Positions 43,749 to 52,251 of a DNA stretch of 64,000 bases are shown in pieces. Made by a program: the position numbers and the translations under genes. Each line of letters begins with the position of its first letter. Positions within the stretch are counted from its first letter, which is position 1. The stretch is from DASRFR01 sp035651455 (GTDB lineage: Bacteria > Acidobacteriota > Terriglobia > Terriglobales > Acidobacteriaceae): the NCBI GenBank assembly GCA_035651455.1, contig DASRFR010000059.1:1-64000 (forward strand), given 5' to 3'. The notes beneath the pieces are model-generated. The model worked only from the letters and a program-made list of their open reading frames with translations. It was not told where the DNA came from and did no database searches.

Positions 43749-44069
43749 ATGCGTACGGACATCCTCCCCTTGTGCGACAAGCATTACCGCACGATGGAAT
43801 TCTGCCTGGCTCCGTTCAGCGCCGATTATTCGATTGAGTACTTCCGCTGTACCGATAAATTCTGCCCTCGCTGCTTCAGTGAGCGCGTAGGGTACGTCAC
43901 GCCAACCCGCGGCGAAGCTCCCGCTATCTCGAACGGCCAGCCCCGCTGCGAGAAGCATGGCCGCCCCATGTTCATCTCCAGCCTCGACCGGCAACGAAAT
44001 ATGGTGCGCTATGCCTGTCCGGAGCCAGACTGCTTCGAGACAATGGTGAAAGATACGTTCTCCCGTTGA
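43749..44069 (+). CDS. Small cysteine-rich (zinc-ribbon-like) protein
   Basis: A 106-aa protein with repeated Cys motifs: CDKHYRTMEFC near the N-terminus, CTDKFCPRC, CEKHGRPM and CPEPDC. The spacing suggests two zinc-binding units with an internal CxKH..M repeat. The family is not recognised. It is divergent from the phosphoesterase gene and convergent with dinB. The 5' end has a usable ATG but no strong ribosome-binding site. Confidence 0.65.
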   Translation: MRTDILPLCDKHYRTMEFCLAPFSADYSIEYFRCTDKFCPRCFSERVGYVTPTRGEAPAISNGQPRCEKHGRPMFISSLDRQRNMVRYACPEPDCFETMVKDTFSR

Positions 44070-44141
44070 AGGACTGGATCAGCGCTTGAGACGAGCTGCA
44101 AGTATGTTCTTGAGCAGCGCTCCCCAGGGGAATTACTCCTG

Positions 44142-45380
44142 CTATTTGCGCTTACCCGGCAGGCCCGCGGGGTTTTCATGGGTGCGCTCTCGAAATGCTC
44201 CCTTCATTCCGGTAGCCAGCCCTACACTCGATTCCCCATATTTGTCGCGTAAACGGTCGGCGGCAGCGAGTGCCTGCTTCCAGCGCTCCTGCCGTGAGGG
44301 GTCGAGTAACTGGATCTGATCGGCTGATCCGTCGAAGGCGGAAGCCTGCACGCCCAGCAGCCGAACCGGGACGCCGCTCTTCCAGTTCTCGCGGAACAGG
44401 TTACGCACCTGTCCAAAAATCTCCGTATCTAGCTGCGTCGGTACGGGCAAAGAGTGGGCGCGTGTAATCGTCGTGAAGTCGTAGTAGCGCAGCTTAAGCT
44501 GGATTGTGCGCGCGTGGAAATCACTCTCGCGCAAACGCCGTCCCACCATCTCGGATAAGCGCATCAGCGTCGATTCCAACTGCTCAAGGCTGGCCGTATC
44601 CTGGTTGTAAGTGTGTTCATGGCTGATCGACTTCGCCGCGATATGCTCTCCTACCGCGGTGTCGAACCACCCCCCGGCATCCTCGCCCCGCGCTTTGCCG
44701 GCAAGAGCCAACCCCCATTTACCGAAGCGTTCCTGCAGTTCGGTCTCCTCCAGCTTAGCCAGGTCCCCAACCGTCTGGATGCCCAAGGCATGCAGGTTCT
44801 GCTCGGTCACTTTCCCGACCCCCGGAATGTCTCGAACATTTAACGGTGCGAGAAACTTCGCTTCCTCTCCCGGGATGATCCACAGTAGGCCATTCGGTTT
44901 TGCTTGGGCGGAAGAAACTTTCGCGATCAGGCGTGATGCGCCCATTCCGATGGAACAGTTGAGCTTGGTCTCTGTCTTCATCCTGGCATGCAGAGTCTGG
45001 GCCGCGCGTAAGGGTGGCCCGTGCAGTCGCTCGGTGCCGCTCATGTCGAGGTAGGCCTCGTCGATGGAAGCCATTTCCACCAGTGGGGAAAAGGTGGAGA
45101 GAACCTGGTACACCCTTTCCGAGCATTCGCGATAGCGCTCGGGATGACCGTCGACAAAGATAGCCTGCGGACAAATCTTGGCCGCAGTGCGCAAGGGCAT
45201 CGCCGAATGCACTCCGAACTTGCGGGCCTCATAGGAGGCGGCTGACACTACGCCGCGCTCATGTCGCTGTCCCCCAACCACCACGGCTTTGCCTTTGAGT
45301 GAGGGATCGAAGAGTTCTTCTACCGACACGAAAAAAGCGTCCATGTCGACGTGAAAGATCGTCTTCGGAAAGTTGGACAT
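44142..45380 (-). CDS. dinB: DNA polymerase IV
   Basis: A Y-family translesion polymerase of 412 aa. Catalytic motifs are FHVDMDAFFVSVE at the N-terminus and SIDEAYLDM with the second acidic pair; the little-finger domain (from about 230) has the expected beta-rich layout with ESDFHARTIQLKLRYYDF. Homologues copy damaged DNA with low fidelity and no exonuclease. No LexA-like operator was recognised upstream. It is 160 bp upstream of the end of glgA on the same strand. Confidence 0.95.
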   Translation of the reverse strand: MSNFPKTIFHVDMDAFFVSVEELFDPSLKGKAVVVGGQRHERGVVSAASYEARKFGVHSAMPLRTAAKICPQAIFVDGHPERYRECSERVYQVLSTFSPLVEMASIDEAYLDMSGTERLHGPPLRAAQTLHARMKTETKLNCSIGMGASRLIAKVSSAQAKPNGLLWIIPGEEAKFLAPLNVRDIPGVGKVTEQNLHALGIQTVGDLAKLEETELQERFGKWGLALAGKARGEDAGGWFDTAVGEHIAAKSISHEHTYNQDTASLEQLESTLMRLSEMVGRRLRESDFHARTIQLKLRYYDFTTITRAHSLPVPTQLDTEIFGQVRNLFRENWKSGVPVRLLGVQASAFDGSADQIQLLDPSRQERWKQALAAADRLRDKYGESSVGLATGMKGAFRERTHENPAGLPGKRK

Positions 45381-45540
45381 GTCCTTCTAAACGGATTTTA
45401 TCTCGACGGGATTTCAATGGGCAGGCAAAGAAACGCAGCGAAGCGGGCAATGAAAAGCGTGCACCGTGGCAGAGGCCGATGTCTCTCGCGCGTGCTGAGA
45501 AGTGGCGCTGAGAACCATAGCGCGATTTCGCGTCTCGGTT

Positions 45541-47004
45541 CTATACGCTTGCGATCACCGCCTTGGCCTGGCGAACCCGCTCGTAAATGCGGGCATAGTC
45601 TCGCGCGGACGTATTCCAGGAAAAGTCCCGATTCATGCCGTTCTTCATCAGCATCTGCCAGGACGTAGGATCCCGGAAAGCATGCAGCGCCTGCTTTATC
45701 GTCAGCAGCAGAGACTCGCCGTTGTACTCACTGAACTTGAAGCCCGTGCCCTTGCCGCTGCGTGCATCCCAGGTTTCAACGGTGTCATCAAGCCCTCCGG
45801 TGGCTCGCACGATCGGCACCGTGCCGTACTTCAGACTGTAGATCTGGTTCAGACCGCAAGGTTCGTACCGCGAAGGCATCAGGAACATGTCCGCGCCCGC
45901 TTCAATCTTGTGCGCGAGCGTGTTGTCATAAGCCACCTTGACCGCAATCTTGTTGGGAAACTGCTTGTGCATGCGCAGAAACATCTCTTCGTATTCCTTG
46001 TCCCCGGTCCCCAGGGCTACGATGATCATTTCTTCACGCGCCAGGCGGTCCATCACTTGCGAGATAAGGTCAAAGCCCTTCTGCGCAGCAAAGCGTGAAA
46101 CGATGCCGATCACCGGCAGCTTCAAATCGGCGTTATCCACTCCGAAGGCAGCCAGCAGGTCCTGTTTGCACTTGGCTTTGCCGGCGAGATTTTCCGGCGA
46201 GTAGTTGGCCACGATGAACTTGTCGGTTTGCGGACTCCATTCCGCGTAATCCACTCCGTTCAGGATGCCGCTCACAGTCGCGGCCCGGTTGCGCAGCACG
46301 CCTTCCAGCCCAAACCCGTACTCAGTGGTTTGGATTTCCTGGCTATACTTCCGGCTCACCGTCGTCACAAAGTCGGAAAACACCAGCGCGCCTTTCAGGA
46401 AATTGATCTGCCCGAAAAATTCCATCTTCGAGATCGTAAACAGATCCCAGGGCAACATCAGCAGGGGCAGCACTTCCGGCGGAAACAGGCCTTGATAGCC
46501 CATATTGTGAATCGTGAATACGGTGGCGACATCGCGAAATACCGGATCTTCCGCGTACAAGGTGCGCAACATAATCGGCACCAACGCCGATTGCCAGTCG
46601 TGGCAATGAAAGACATTGGGTACGCCAATGACCTTCGAGGCCTCGATCACCGCGCGTGAGAACAACGCAAACCGCTCGGCATTGTCGGGATAGTCTCCGC
46701 TCTTCGTGCCATAAAGAGCATCGCGATCAAAGTACGGGGGATAATCGACGAAATAAAATTTGACGCCGCCGTGACTACCGCCGCTGACCACCGAACAAAA
46801 GCGGTACCGGTCGTCAAAAGGAACCGTGATGCTACGTACCACAGTGTGGGGGTCGGCCAGCTTGGTCTGGCGGTAGAGAGGGACGTAAACGCTCACCTGA
46901 TGTCCCGCGGCAGCCAGCGCCTGCGGTAGCGCGCCCACCACGTCCGCCAAACCACCCGTCTTGGAAAAAGGCACGCACTCTGAGGCGGCAAAAGCGATAT
47001 GCAT
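45541..47004 (-). CDS. glgA: Glycogen synthase (ADP-glucose type)
   Basis: A 487-aa GT5 glycosyltransferase. The ADP-glucose motif KTGGLADVVGALP lies at residues 15-27, and the C-terminal catalytic EPCGLNQIYSLKYGTVPIVRATGGLDDTV is typical of GlgA. The protein begins MHIAFAASECVPF; ATG 47002-47004 has AAGGA about 8 nt upstream, which decides against an upstream in-frame start 48 nt away. No branching enzyme or glgC is in the window. It starts divergently from rsmA. Confidence 0.95.
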   Translation of the reverse strand: MHIAFAASECVPFSKTGGLADVVGALPQALAAAGHQVSVYVPLYRQTKLADPHTVVRSITVPFDDRYRFCSVVSGGSHGGVKFYFVDYPPYFDRDALYGTKSGDYPDNAERFALFSRAVIEASKVIGVPNVFHCHDWQSALVPIMLRTLYAEDPVFRDVATVFTIHNMGYQGLFPPEVLPLLMLPWDLFTISKMEFFGQINFLKGALVFSDFVTTVSRKYSQEIQTTEYGFGLEGVLRNRAATVSGILNGVDYAEWSPQTDKFIVANYSPENLAGKAKCKQDLLAAFGVDNADLKLPVIGIVSRFAAQKGFDLISQVMDRLAREEMIIVALGTGDKEYEEMFLRMHKQFPNKIAVKVAYDNTLAHKIEAGADMFLMPSRYEPCGLNQIYSLKYGTVPIVRATGGLDDTVETWDARSGKGTGFKFSEYNGESLLLTIKQALHAFRDPTSWQMLMKNGMNRDFSWNTSARDYARIYERVRQAKAVIASV

Positions 47005-47114
47005 GAAGACATCCTTCCGTAAAATAGTCGTGAGACAGGCTATTATTGTCACGTGCCGCTGGCCGGCACTCTTCCTGCGCTCGGCAAATCCGCGGGATGA
47101 ACTGGAAAGTGTAA

Positions 47115-48005
47115 ATGGCGATAGGAAAGAGGGTCAACGCACCAAAGGCCGCGGCTTCGCGCAGCATGCGTATTCCCAAACCGAAACTCGGGCAGCACTT
47201 CCTCACTGACCCTTCCGCCGCCACCCGCATTGTGAACGCACTGGGAGACGCTTCCCAAGGCACAGTCCTCGAGATCGGCCCGGGACGCGGCGTGCTAACG
47301 TCCTTGCTCTCCCGGCAAGCACGCCGGCTCATCGCCATCGAATTTGATCGCGTGCTGGCGGCGCAATTGCGCATGAAGTTCGCCTTGGCGCCTAACGTCG
47401 AAGTGATCGAGGCGGACATCCTATCCATTGACTTCCATAGCTTGTTCGGGCCCAAACCGGGCGCCATGCGTCCGGGCCTGGCTTTCACGCCCGAGCGTGT
47501 GCGCGTCATCGGAAACATTCCTTACTACATTACGTCAGACATTCTGCTGCGGCTCTTCGAATATCGCCAATATTTCTCCACCCTCGTGTTGATGGTGCAG
47601 CGTGAAGTCGCGGATCGTCTGAACGCCAAGCCCGGCGGAAGCGAGTACGGCCTGCTCTCCGCCACCGCACAACTCTACGCGAGAGTCGAGAACCTGTTTA
47701 CCATTGCCCCGGGAGCTTTCAATCCGCCGCCCAAGGTACAGTCCACAGTTGTGCGGCTTACAATCGACCCGAAACTGGAGAAACTGGGTGTGCCCGAAGA
47801 TGGGTTTATTGACTTTCTCCGCCTCTCGTTCGGGCAAAAGAGAAAAACCATTTGGAATAACCTGAAAGCCAATTACGACTCCCAAGCTCTGCGTTCCGCT
47901 TTGGAGGAAGCCGGAGTCAAGCCCGGCGCCCGCGCCGAAGCATTGCCGCTGGAAAAGACGGCAGCGCTGTTTCGCGCCTTGCAAACCGCGACGCCACAGG
48001 CCTGA
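47115..48005 (+). CDS. rsmA: 16S rRNA dimethyladenosine transferase RsmA
   Basis: A 296-aa SAM-dependent methyltransferase that dimethylates two adjacent adenines near the 3' end of 16S rRNA. It has the KPKLGQHFLTDP N-terminal motif, motif I VLEIGPGRGVLT, IEFDRV, and catalytic NIPYYIT (NLPY-type). The first 25 residues before KPKLGQHFL are longer than usual, and an ATG at residue 18 (MRIPKPKLGQ) is an alternative start. The next gene (MEMO family) starts 19 bp downstream, so they are co-transcribed. Confidence 0.95.
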   Translation: MAIGKRVNAPKAAASRSMRIPKPKLGQHFLTDPSAATRIVNALGDASQGTVLEIGPGRGVLTSLLSRQARRLIAIEFDRVLAAQLRMKFALAPNVEVIEADILSIDFHSLFGPKPGAMRPGLAFTPERVRVIGNIPYYITSDILLRLFEYRQYFSTLVLMVQREVADRLNAKPGGSEYGLLSATAQLYARVENLFTIAPGAFNPPPKVQSTVVRLTIDPKLEKLGVPEDGFIDFLRLSFGQKRKTIWNNLKANYDSQALRSALEEAGVKPGARAEALPLEKTAALFRALQTATPQA

Positions 48006-48024
48006 GCCTCCGAAAGGAGAGAGT

Positions 48025-48837
48025 ATGGCCGCATCTCTGCGTCATGCTGCCGTTGCCGGTCGGTTCTATCCTGGTGATCCCGCCACCTTGCTGGCCGACG
48101 TAAAATCCCACCTTGCACCTGTCACAGAACCCGTGCCCGCGCTGGGCTGCGTGGCTCCTCACGCCGGATTCATGTATTCGGGCCACGTGGCCGGAGCCGT
48201 GTACGCCGGATTGGCAATCCCGCGCCGGGTGGTAGTGATGTGCCCCAATCACACTGGCATGGGGCAACCGCTCTCCATTAACACGCAAGGGGCATGGGAA
48301 ACACCTTTGGGACGAGTGTCTGTGGATACGGAACTCGCGAGTACCTTGCTGGAAACTTTTTCGCCCCTTAGCGACGACGCGGAGGCGCATCGTAAAGAGC
48401 ACGGCATTGAGGTGCAACTTCCCTTTCTGCAAGCTCGTCGCGCGCAGCTAGCGCTGGTTCCGATTGCTGTGGGCACTGGCCACTACGAATCCCTCGCAGG
48501 GTTAGGACACGCGCTGGCCGAAGTGATTGCCGCGCAGAGCGAACCGGTCCTGATCGTTGCCTCGAGCGATATGAACCATTACGAGTCGGACAGCATTACC
48601 CGCGTCAAGGATCGCAAAGCCATTGATTGCATTCTGGCGCTTGACGCGCGGGGCCTGTACGACACCGTCCTCAATGAAGACATCAGCATGTGCGGCTTTG
48701 GCCCGACTGTTGCCATGATCACGGCGACCAAGGAACTGGGAGCGTCACGGGCCGAACTGGTGAAGTATGCGACCTCCGGCGATATTTCCGGCGACCGCGA
48801 AATGGTTGTGGGCTACGCGGGAGTGATCGTCAGATGA
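48025..48837 (+). CDS. MEMO1-family protein (AmmeMemoRadiSam system protein B)
   Basis: A 270-aa protein of the dioxygenase-like MEMO fold. It shows RHAAVAGRFYPGDPATLL, CVAPHAGFMYSGHVAG, CPNHTGMGQPLSI, EHGIEVQLPFLQ and SSDMNHYES, which carry the metal-site-like His residues. AAGGAG lies 7 nt before the ATG. The AMMECR1 and radical-SAM partners of this system are not in the window. It follows rsmA in one operon. Confidence 0.88.
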   Translation: MAASLRHAAVAGRFYPGDPATLLADVKSHLAPVTEPVPALGCVAPHAGFMYSGHVAGAVYAGLAIPRRVVVMCPNHTGMGQPLSINTQGAWETPLGRVSVDTELASTLLETFSPLSDDAEAHRKEHGIEVQLPFLQARRAQLALVPIAVGTGHYESLAGLGHALAEVIAAQSEPVLIVASSDMNHYESDSITRVKDRKAIDCILALDARGLYDTVLNEDISMCGFGPTVAMITATKELGASRAELVKYATSGDISGDREMVVGYAGVIVR

Positions 48838-48913
48838 GATCTGTCGTTGCCTGACTTGCGGTAACCCGTTGTTGCGGGACTCAGGCGGCAGCCTTCCGCT
48901 GCATCTACCTAAT

Positions 48914-48949
48914 GCAAATAAAACGAGGGCGACCCTGGGGGTCGCCCTC
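48914..48949 (-). terminator. Intrinsic terminator of the FecR-domain gene
   Basis: GAGGGCGACC-CCCAG-GGTCGCCCTC, ten perfect pairs, followed on the minus strand by GTTTTATTT. Between the convergent MEMO and FecR genes it may act in both directions. Confidence 0.82.
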
Positions 48950-48974
48950 TGTCCTGCACTTAACTCATCTCCAT

Positions 48975-50360
48975 TTACTTGTGTGGTGTCGTCCCCCCGG
49001 AGGAACGACTGGGCGCGCCGCCCACGTGCGCACCTGCGCTGGAAGGCATATGCGTGCCGCTCGTGGCCCGGGAGGGCGCTGTCGGAGCACCCGTTCGTAC
49101 GCCAGTGCTGGTTGTCGGTCTCGCGCCAAAGCCGCTCTCGAATGGAGCGAATACCGCCCGGGTTGGGGCTGCGGTGTGAACGTTCACCGATCCTTCCTGG
49201 CCAGCGCGCATTGCGACTTTAGGCAGGTTGTTCACACCGCCTCGCGGCACACCCAATCCCGCTGAACCTGCCGTGATCGTCATTCTCCTCGGGGCATTGG
49301 CTGTGCTGACCGGAGGCCGGCCAACCACCACTGTCTGGTGTCCGGGAACATTCGGAGGCTGAGGCGGTATGAAGCGCTGCGGGGGATTGGCGACCGCCAA
49401 CCCCGAATTCCAGGTATTCCAGCCGCCGGGTTGCCACATCCATCCATAGCTCGGTACGAACTGCCAGGTTCCGTAGCGGTACGGCATCCATCCCCACGGA
49501 TACGACGAAACCCAGGTGTATCCGGATCCCGGGTACCACATCCATGCGCCGTTTGAGAAGGGATCCCATCCCATGTTCGCGAAGTAAGGCTGCCACATGT
49601 TGCCATATCCCGGAACCATGGTGTAATTGCCGTAATAGTTCAGGTCGCTGACTCCGTAACCGTAGGGTATCGATCCGGAATTGGCATTCGAGCTGTAATA
49701 GCGATCGTGGTACTGATTCTGCGCTTTATCCCACTGATCGTACGGATCCTGCTCGTAGTTCTTGGCGACGGAGTACTTGTCGTCGTTCAAAAGATCGAAG
49801 CTGGCGCTGTGATTCTTGCTCAGCTGAACGGATCCGGACGGCCCTGAAACTTCCACATCGCCCTTGAATACGGCCAACTCAGCCGCGGTGTCATTCAGAT
49901 CCACGCGAAAGTGTGCAGGCTGGGTCACGGTGGTGCTCTCGCCGGCGAAGTTCACCGTGAACTTGTCGTCGGCGGATTTCGCATTGCAGGTGAGGTAGAG
50001 AGTTCCGTTTTCCAGGTTGATCGTGCTCACCTTCCCGCCCGAGCCCTGCAGTGACAGCTGCTCAAAGTTCACCTTCGTATTGGGGACGATGTGAAGAACG
50101 CTGCCGTCCTCGAATTCGATCTCGGCCCTGCCATCGTCTTTCGCCCAGAGCCTCGCGCCTTCGATGATTGGCATGTTCAGGAAAGCTTTCTGATACCCCT
50201 GGCCAATATTGCGGTCGATCTGGACATCGCCTTGGACGTCGCTCAAGCGCACAATACGCGCTTGCGAATCCGCCATGGCAGGAATCGATAGAAGTACCGC
50301 GGCGACTACCGCCAAGAGAATGGTGCCCACGCTGGTCTTGCCCAGTGAACCGATAGACAT
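48975..50360 (-). CDS. Secreted FecR-domain protein with aromatic-rich middle
   Basis: A 461-aa exported protein. Signal peptide residues 1-30 (LLAVVAAVLLSIPAMADS), FecR-type beta domain about residues 35-200 (ARIVRLSDVQGDVQIDRN ... GRAEIEFEDGSVLHIVPNTKVNF), then about 100 residues very rich in Trp, Tyr, Pro and Gly with repeats such as YPGSGYTWVSSYPWGWMPYRYG and FVPSYGWMWQPGGW, as in DUF6600-type proteins, and a Pro/Ser/Gly tail. ATG 50358-50360 is chosen because GGGAG lies 6 nt upstream. There is no sigma factor or TonB-dependent receptor neighbour, so classical iron signalling is unlikely; a cell-surface or polymer-binding role is possible. Confidence 0.85.
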   Translation of the reverse strand: MSIGSLGKTSVGTILLAVVAAVLLSIPAMADSQARIVRLSDVQGDVQIDRNIGQGYQKAFLNMPIIEGARLWAKDDGRAEIEFEDGSVLHIVPNTKVNFEQLSLQGSGGKVSTINLENGTLYLTCNAKSADDKFTVNFAGESTTVTQPAHFRVDLNDTAAELAVFKGDVEVSGPSGSVQLSKNHSASFDLLNDDKYSVAKNYEQDPYDQWDKAQNQYHDRYYSSNANSGSIPYGYGVSDLNYYGNYTMVPGYGNMWQPYFANMGWDPFSNGAWMWYPGSGYTWVSSYPWGWMPYRYGTWQFVPSYGWMWQPGGWNTWNSGLAVANPPQRFIPPQPPNVPGHQTVVVGRPPVSTANAPRRMTITAGSAGLGVPRGGVNNLPKVAMRAGQEGSVNVHTAAPTRAVFAPFESGFGARPTTSTGVRTGAPTAPSRATSGTHMPSSAGAHVGGAPSRSSGGTTPHK

Positions 50361-50778
50361 GGATGTCTCCCTGGGAATTTGCCCTTTAAAGATTAGAACA
50401 CGAATTTCCGCCGTCAGTTGCTCGTATTCCACAGCAGGGATGCTAAAACCCATTACGAAGGAAAGAGTTACCGCTTATCGCCTGGGTTGCCGAGAGAGTA
50501 TGGGGAAAAACACAACACCTCTCGGGAGGGAGGAGAGCGCGGTGGGCTCGGCCGGAACAGCCCGCTTCAGCTCCGCTTCGAATGTCCGCGGTGAGACCTA
50601 CGCCTTGCCCCTTCACGCAGTTACACGGCATTTTGGTTGGAGTAGAACGTCTCCTTGACACCCTATGTGCTCTGGGCGATAGTCATAAGGCCACAAGGGT
50701 GAGATCGATCCGCACCTCCTCCAAACGGACCGGCTCGCGCCCCCCGAAAAACCCCAAACCGATCTAAGGAGAGCGATT
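50361..50778. other. Divergent intergenic region of the FecR and first flavoprotein genes
   Basis: Contains the predicted flavoprotein promoter at 50655-50683. The FecR promoter is not clear; TAATCT near 50390 could be a -10. No coding frame is convincing. Confidence 0.45.
50655..50683 (+). promoter_or_regulatory. Promoter of the first halogenase-like gene
   Basis: TTGACA (50655-50660), 17 nt, GATAGT (50678-50683). The block CTCCTTGACACCCT is repeated at the second paralogue (54298-54311). Confidence 0.65.
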
Positions 50779-52158
50779 TTGGTTCTCACGAATCCTGATT
50801 TTGACGTCGCCATTATCGGCGGCGGTCCCGCTGGTTCGTCCATGGGCTGTTACCTGGCGAAAGCGGGCGTTAAGTGCGCAATCTTTGAACGTGAACTATT
50901 TCCCCGTCCCCACGTGGGCGAGTCTCTGGTTCCTTCCTCCATGCGGGTTTTCCGCGATCTGGATTTCCTTGGCCATATGGAAGAAGCCAAGTTCCCGCGG
51001 AAATACGGTGCGGCGTGGACGGCCGAGGACCAGGCCGGCACCTATGACATGAACTTCAAGGGTGGATTCGATTCTGACGAGTTGCACCCCGAGTCGCACG
51101 TCGAGATCCGCTTTAACGAGCGGCAACAGGAAGGCGTGGATCGCGAATACACGTATCACGTGGATCGCGGCAAGTTCGACCTTATGATGCTGCAGCACGC
51201 CAACAAGCTGGGCGCGGCGGTGTATGAGGGCGTGAAAGTCAGTTCCGTGGACTTTGGCCCGAAAGAGCCGATTGTGCGCTTCAACATGGGGCGGAACAGC
51301 AAGGAAATGGGTGTCAGCGCGAAGATGGTTATCGACGCCAGCGGCCGCAACACCTTCCTCGGTAATCAACTCAAGCTGAAGATCAAAGACCCCGTTTTCG
51401 ATCAATATGCCATCCATACCTGGTTCGACCAGTACGACCGCAAGGTCTTCTCGAAGAAGGAAGCGCAGAAGGATTTCATCTTCATCCACTTCCTGCCGAT
51501 CTCCAATACCTGGATCTGGCAGATACCGATCAGTGACGCCATCACCAGTATCGGCGTGGTGACTCAGAAGAAGAATTTCGCCAAGTCAAAGCAGGACCGT
51601 GAAAAGTTCTTCTGGAATGCGGTGGGCAGCCGCCCCATGCTGCAGGAAGCGCTAAGGAATGCACAGCGCGTACACCCATTTCGCGATGAAGGCGACTACA
51701 GCTATGCCATGAAACAGGTGACAGGCGATCGCTTTATGCTGATTGGGGATGCCGGGCGCTTTGTCGATCCGATCTTCTCCACCGGCGTAAGCATCGCGCT
51801 GAACAGCTCGCGCTTCGCCCACCACAATGTGCTCGCCGCCCTGGAAAAGAACGACTTTTCGCGCCAGAGCTTCGAGCAGTTTGAAACCACCATCCGACGA
51901 GGCACGAAGAACTGGTACGAGTTCATCTCCGTCTACTATCGCCTGAACGTGCTGTTCACGTACTTTGTGGGCGATCCACGGTACCGTTTAGACGTGCTCA
52001 AACTTCTGCAGGGCGACGTGTACGACGATGCCGCGCCGCCGGTGCTGCAGAAAATGAAAAAGATGGTTTCCGAGGTCGAGCAGAACGAGAAGCATCCCTG
52101 GCACAAGCTGCTTGGCGACATGACCGTGGATGCCTTCAAAGCCGCGGCTACCATGTAA
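50779..52158 (+). CDS. FAD-dependent oxidoreductase of the flavin-dependent halogenase family, copy 1
   Basis: A 459-aa flavoprotein. Rossmann GGGPAGSS at about residues 14-21, GDAGRFVDPIFSTGVSIAL as second FAD motif near 320. Halogenase-type marks: KYGA with Lys75 after VGESLVPSSMRVF, and the WIWQIP (WxWxIP) motif at 245-250. The start is TTG (50779) with AAGGAGA 8 nt upstream. A close paralogue lies at 54440. Flavin-dependent halogenases use FADH2, O2 and chloride or bromide; such enzymes need a separate flavin reductase, not seen here. Related monooxygenases or geranylgeranyl-reductase-like proteins lack WxWxIP, so the call to this family is favoured, but the substrate is unknown. Confidence 0.75.
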   Translation: MVLTNPDFDVAIIGGGPAGSSMGCYLAKAGVKCAIFERELFPRPHVGESLVPSSMRVFRDLDFLGHMEEAKFPRKYGAAWTAEDQAGTYDMNFKGGFDSDELHPESHVEIRFNERQQEGVDREYTYHVDRGKFDLMMLQHANKLGAAVYEGVKVSSVDFGPKEPIVRFNMGRNSKEMGVSAKMVIDASGRNTFLGNQLKLKIKDPVFDQYAIHTWFDQYDRKVFSKKEAQKDFIFIHFLPISNTWIWQIPISDAITSIGVVTQKKNFAKSKQDREKFFWNAVGSRPMLQEALRNAQRVHPFRDEGDYSYAMKQVTGDRFMLIGDAGRFVDPIFSTGVSIALNSSRFAHHNVLAALEKNDFSRQSFEQFETTIRRGTKNWYEFISVYYRLNVLFTYFVGDPRYRLDVLKLLQGDVYDDAAPPVLQKMKKMVSEVEQNEKHPWHKLLGDMTVDAFKAAATM

Positions 52159-52181
52159 GCTGAATCAACGAGGTAGGTAAG

Positions 52182-52211
52182 AACCGCCGGGAATCCCGGC
52201 GGTTTCTTTTT
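52182..52211 (+). terminator. Strong intrinsic terminator after flavoprotein copy 1
   Basis: AACCGCCGGG-AAT-CCCGGCGGTT, ten perfect pairs, followed by TTTCTTTTT. Confidence 0.95.
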
Positions 52212-52251
52212 GCCCGAATTCAAACCAGGAGCGCCCGCAAACCACTGAAGG

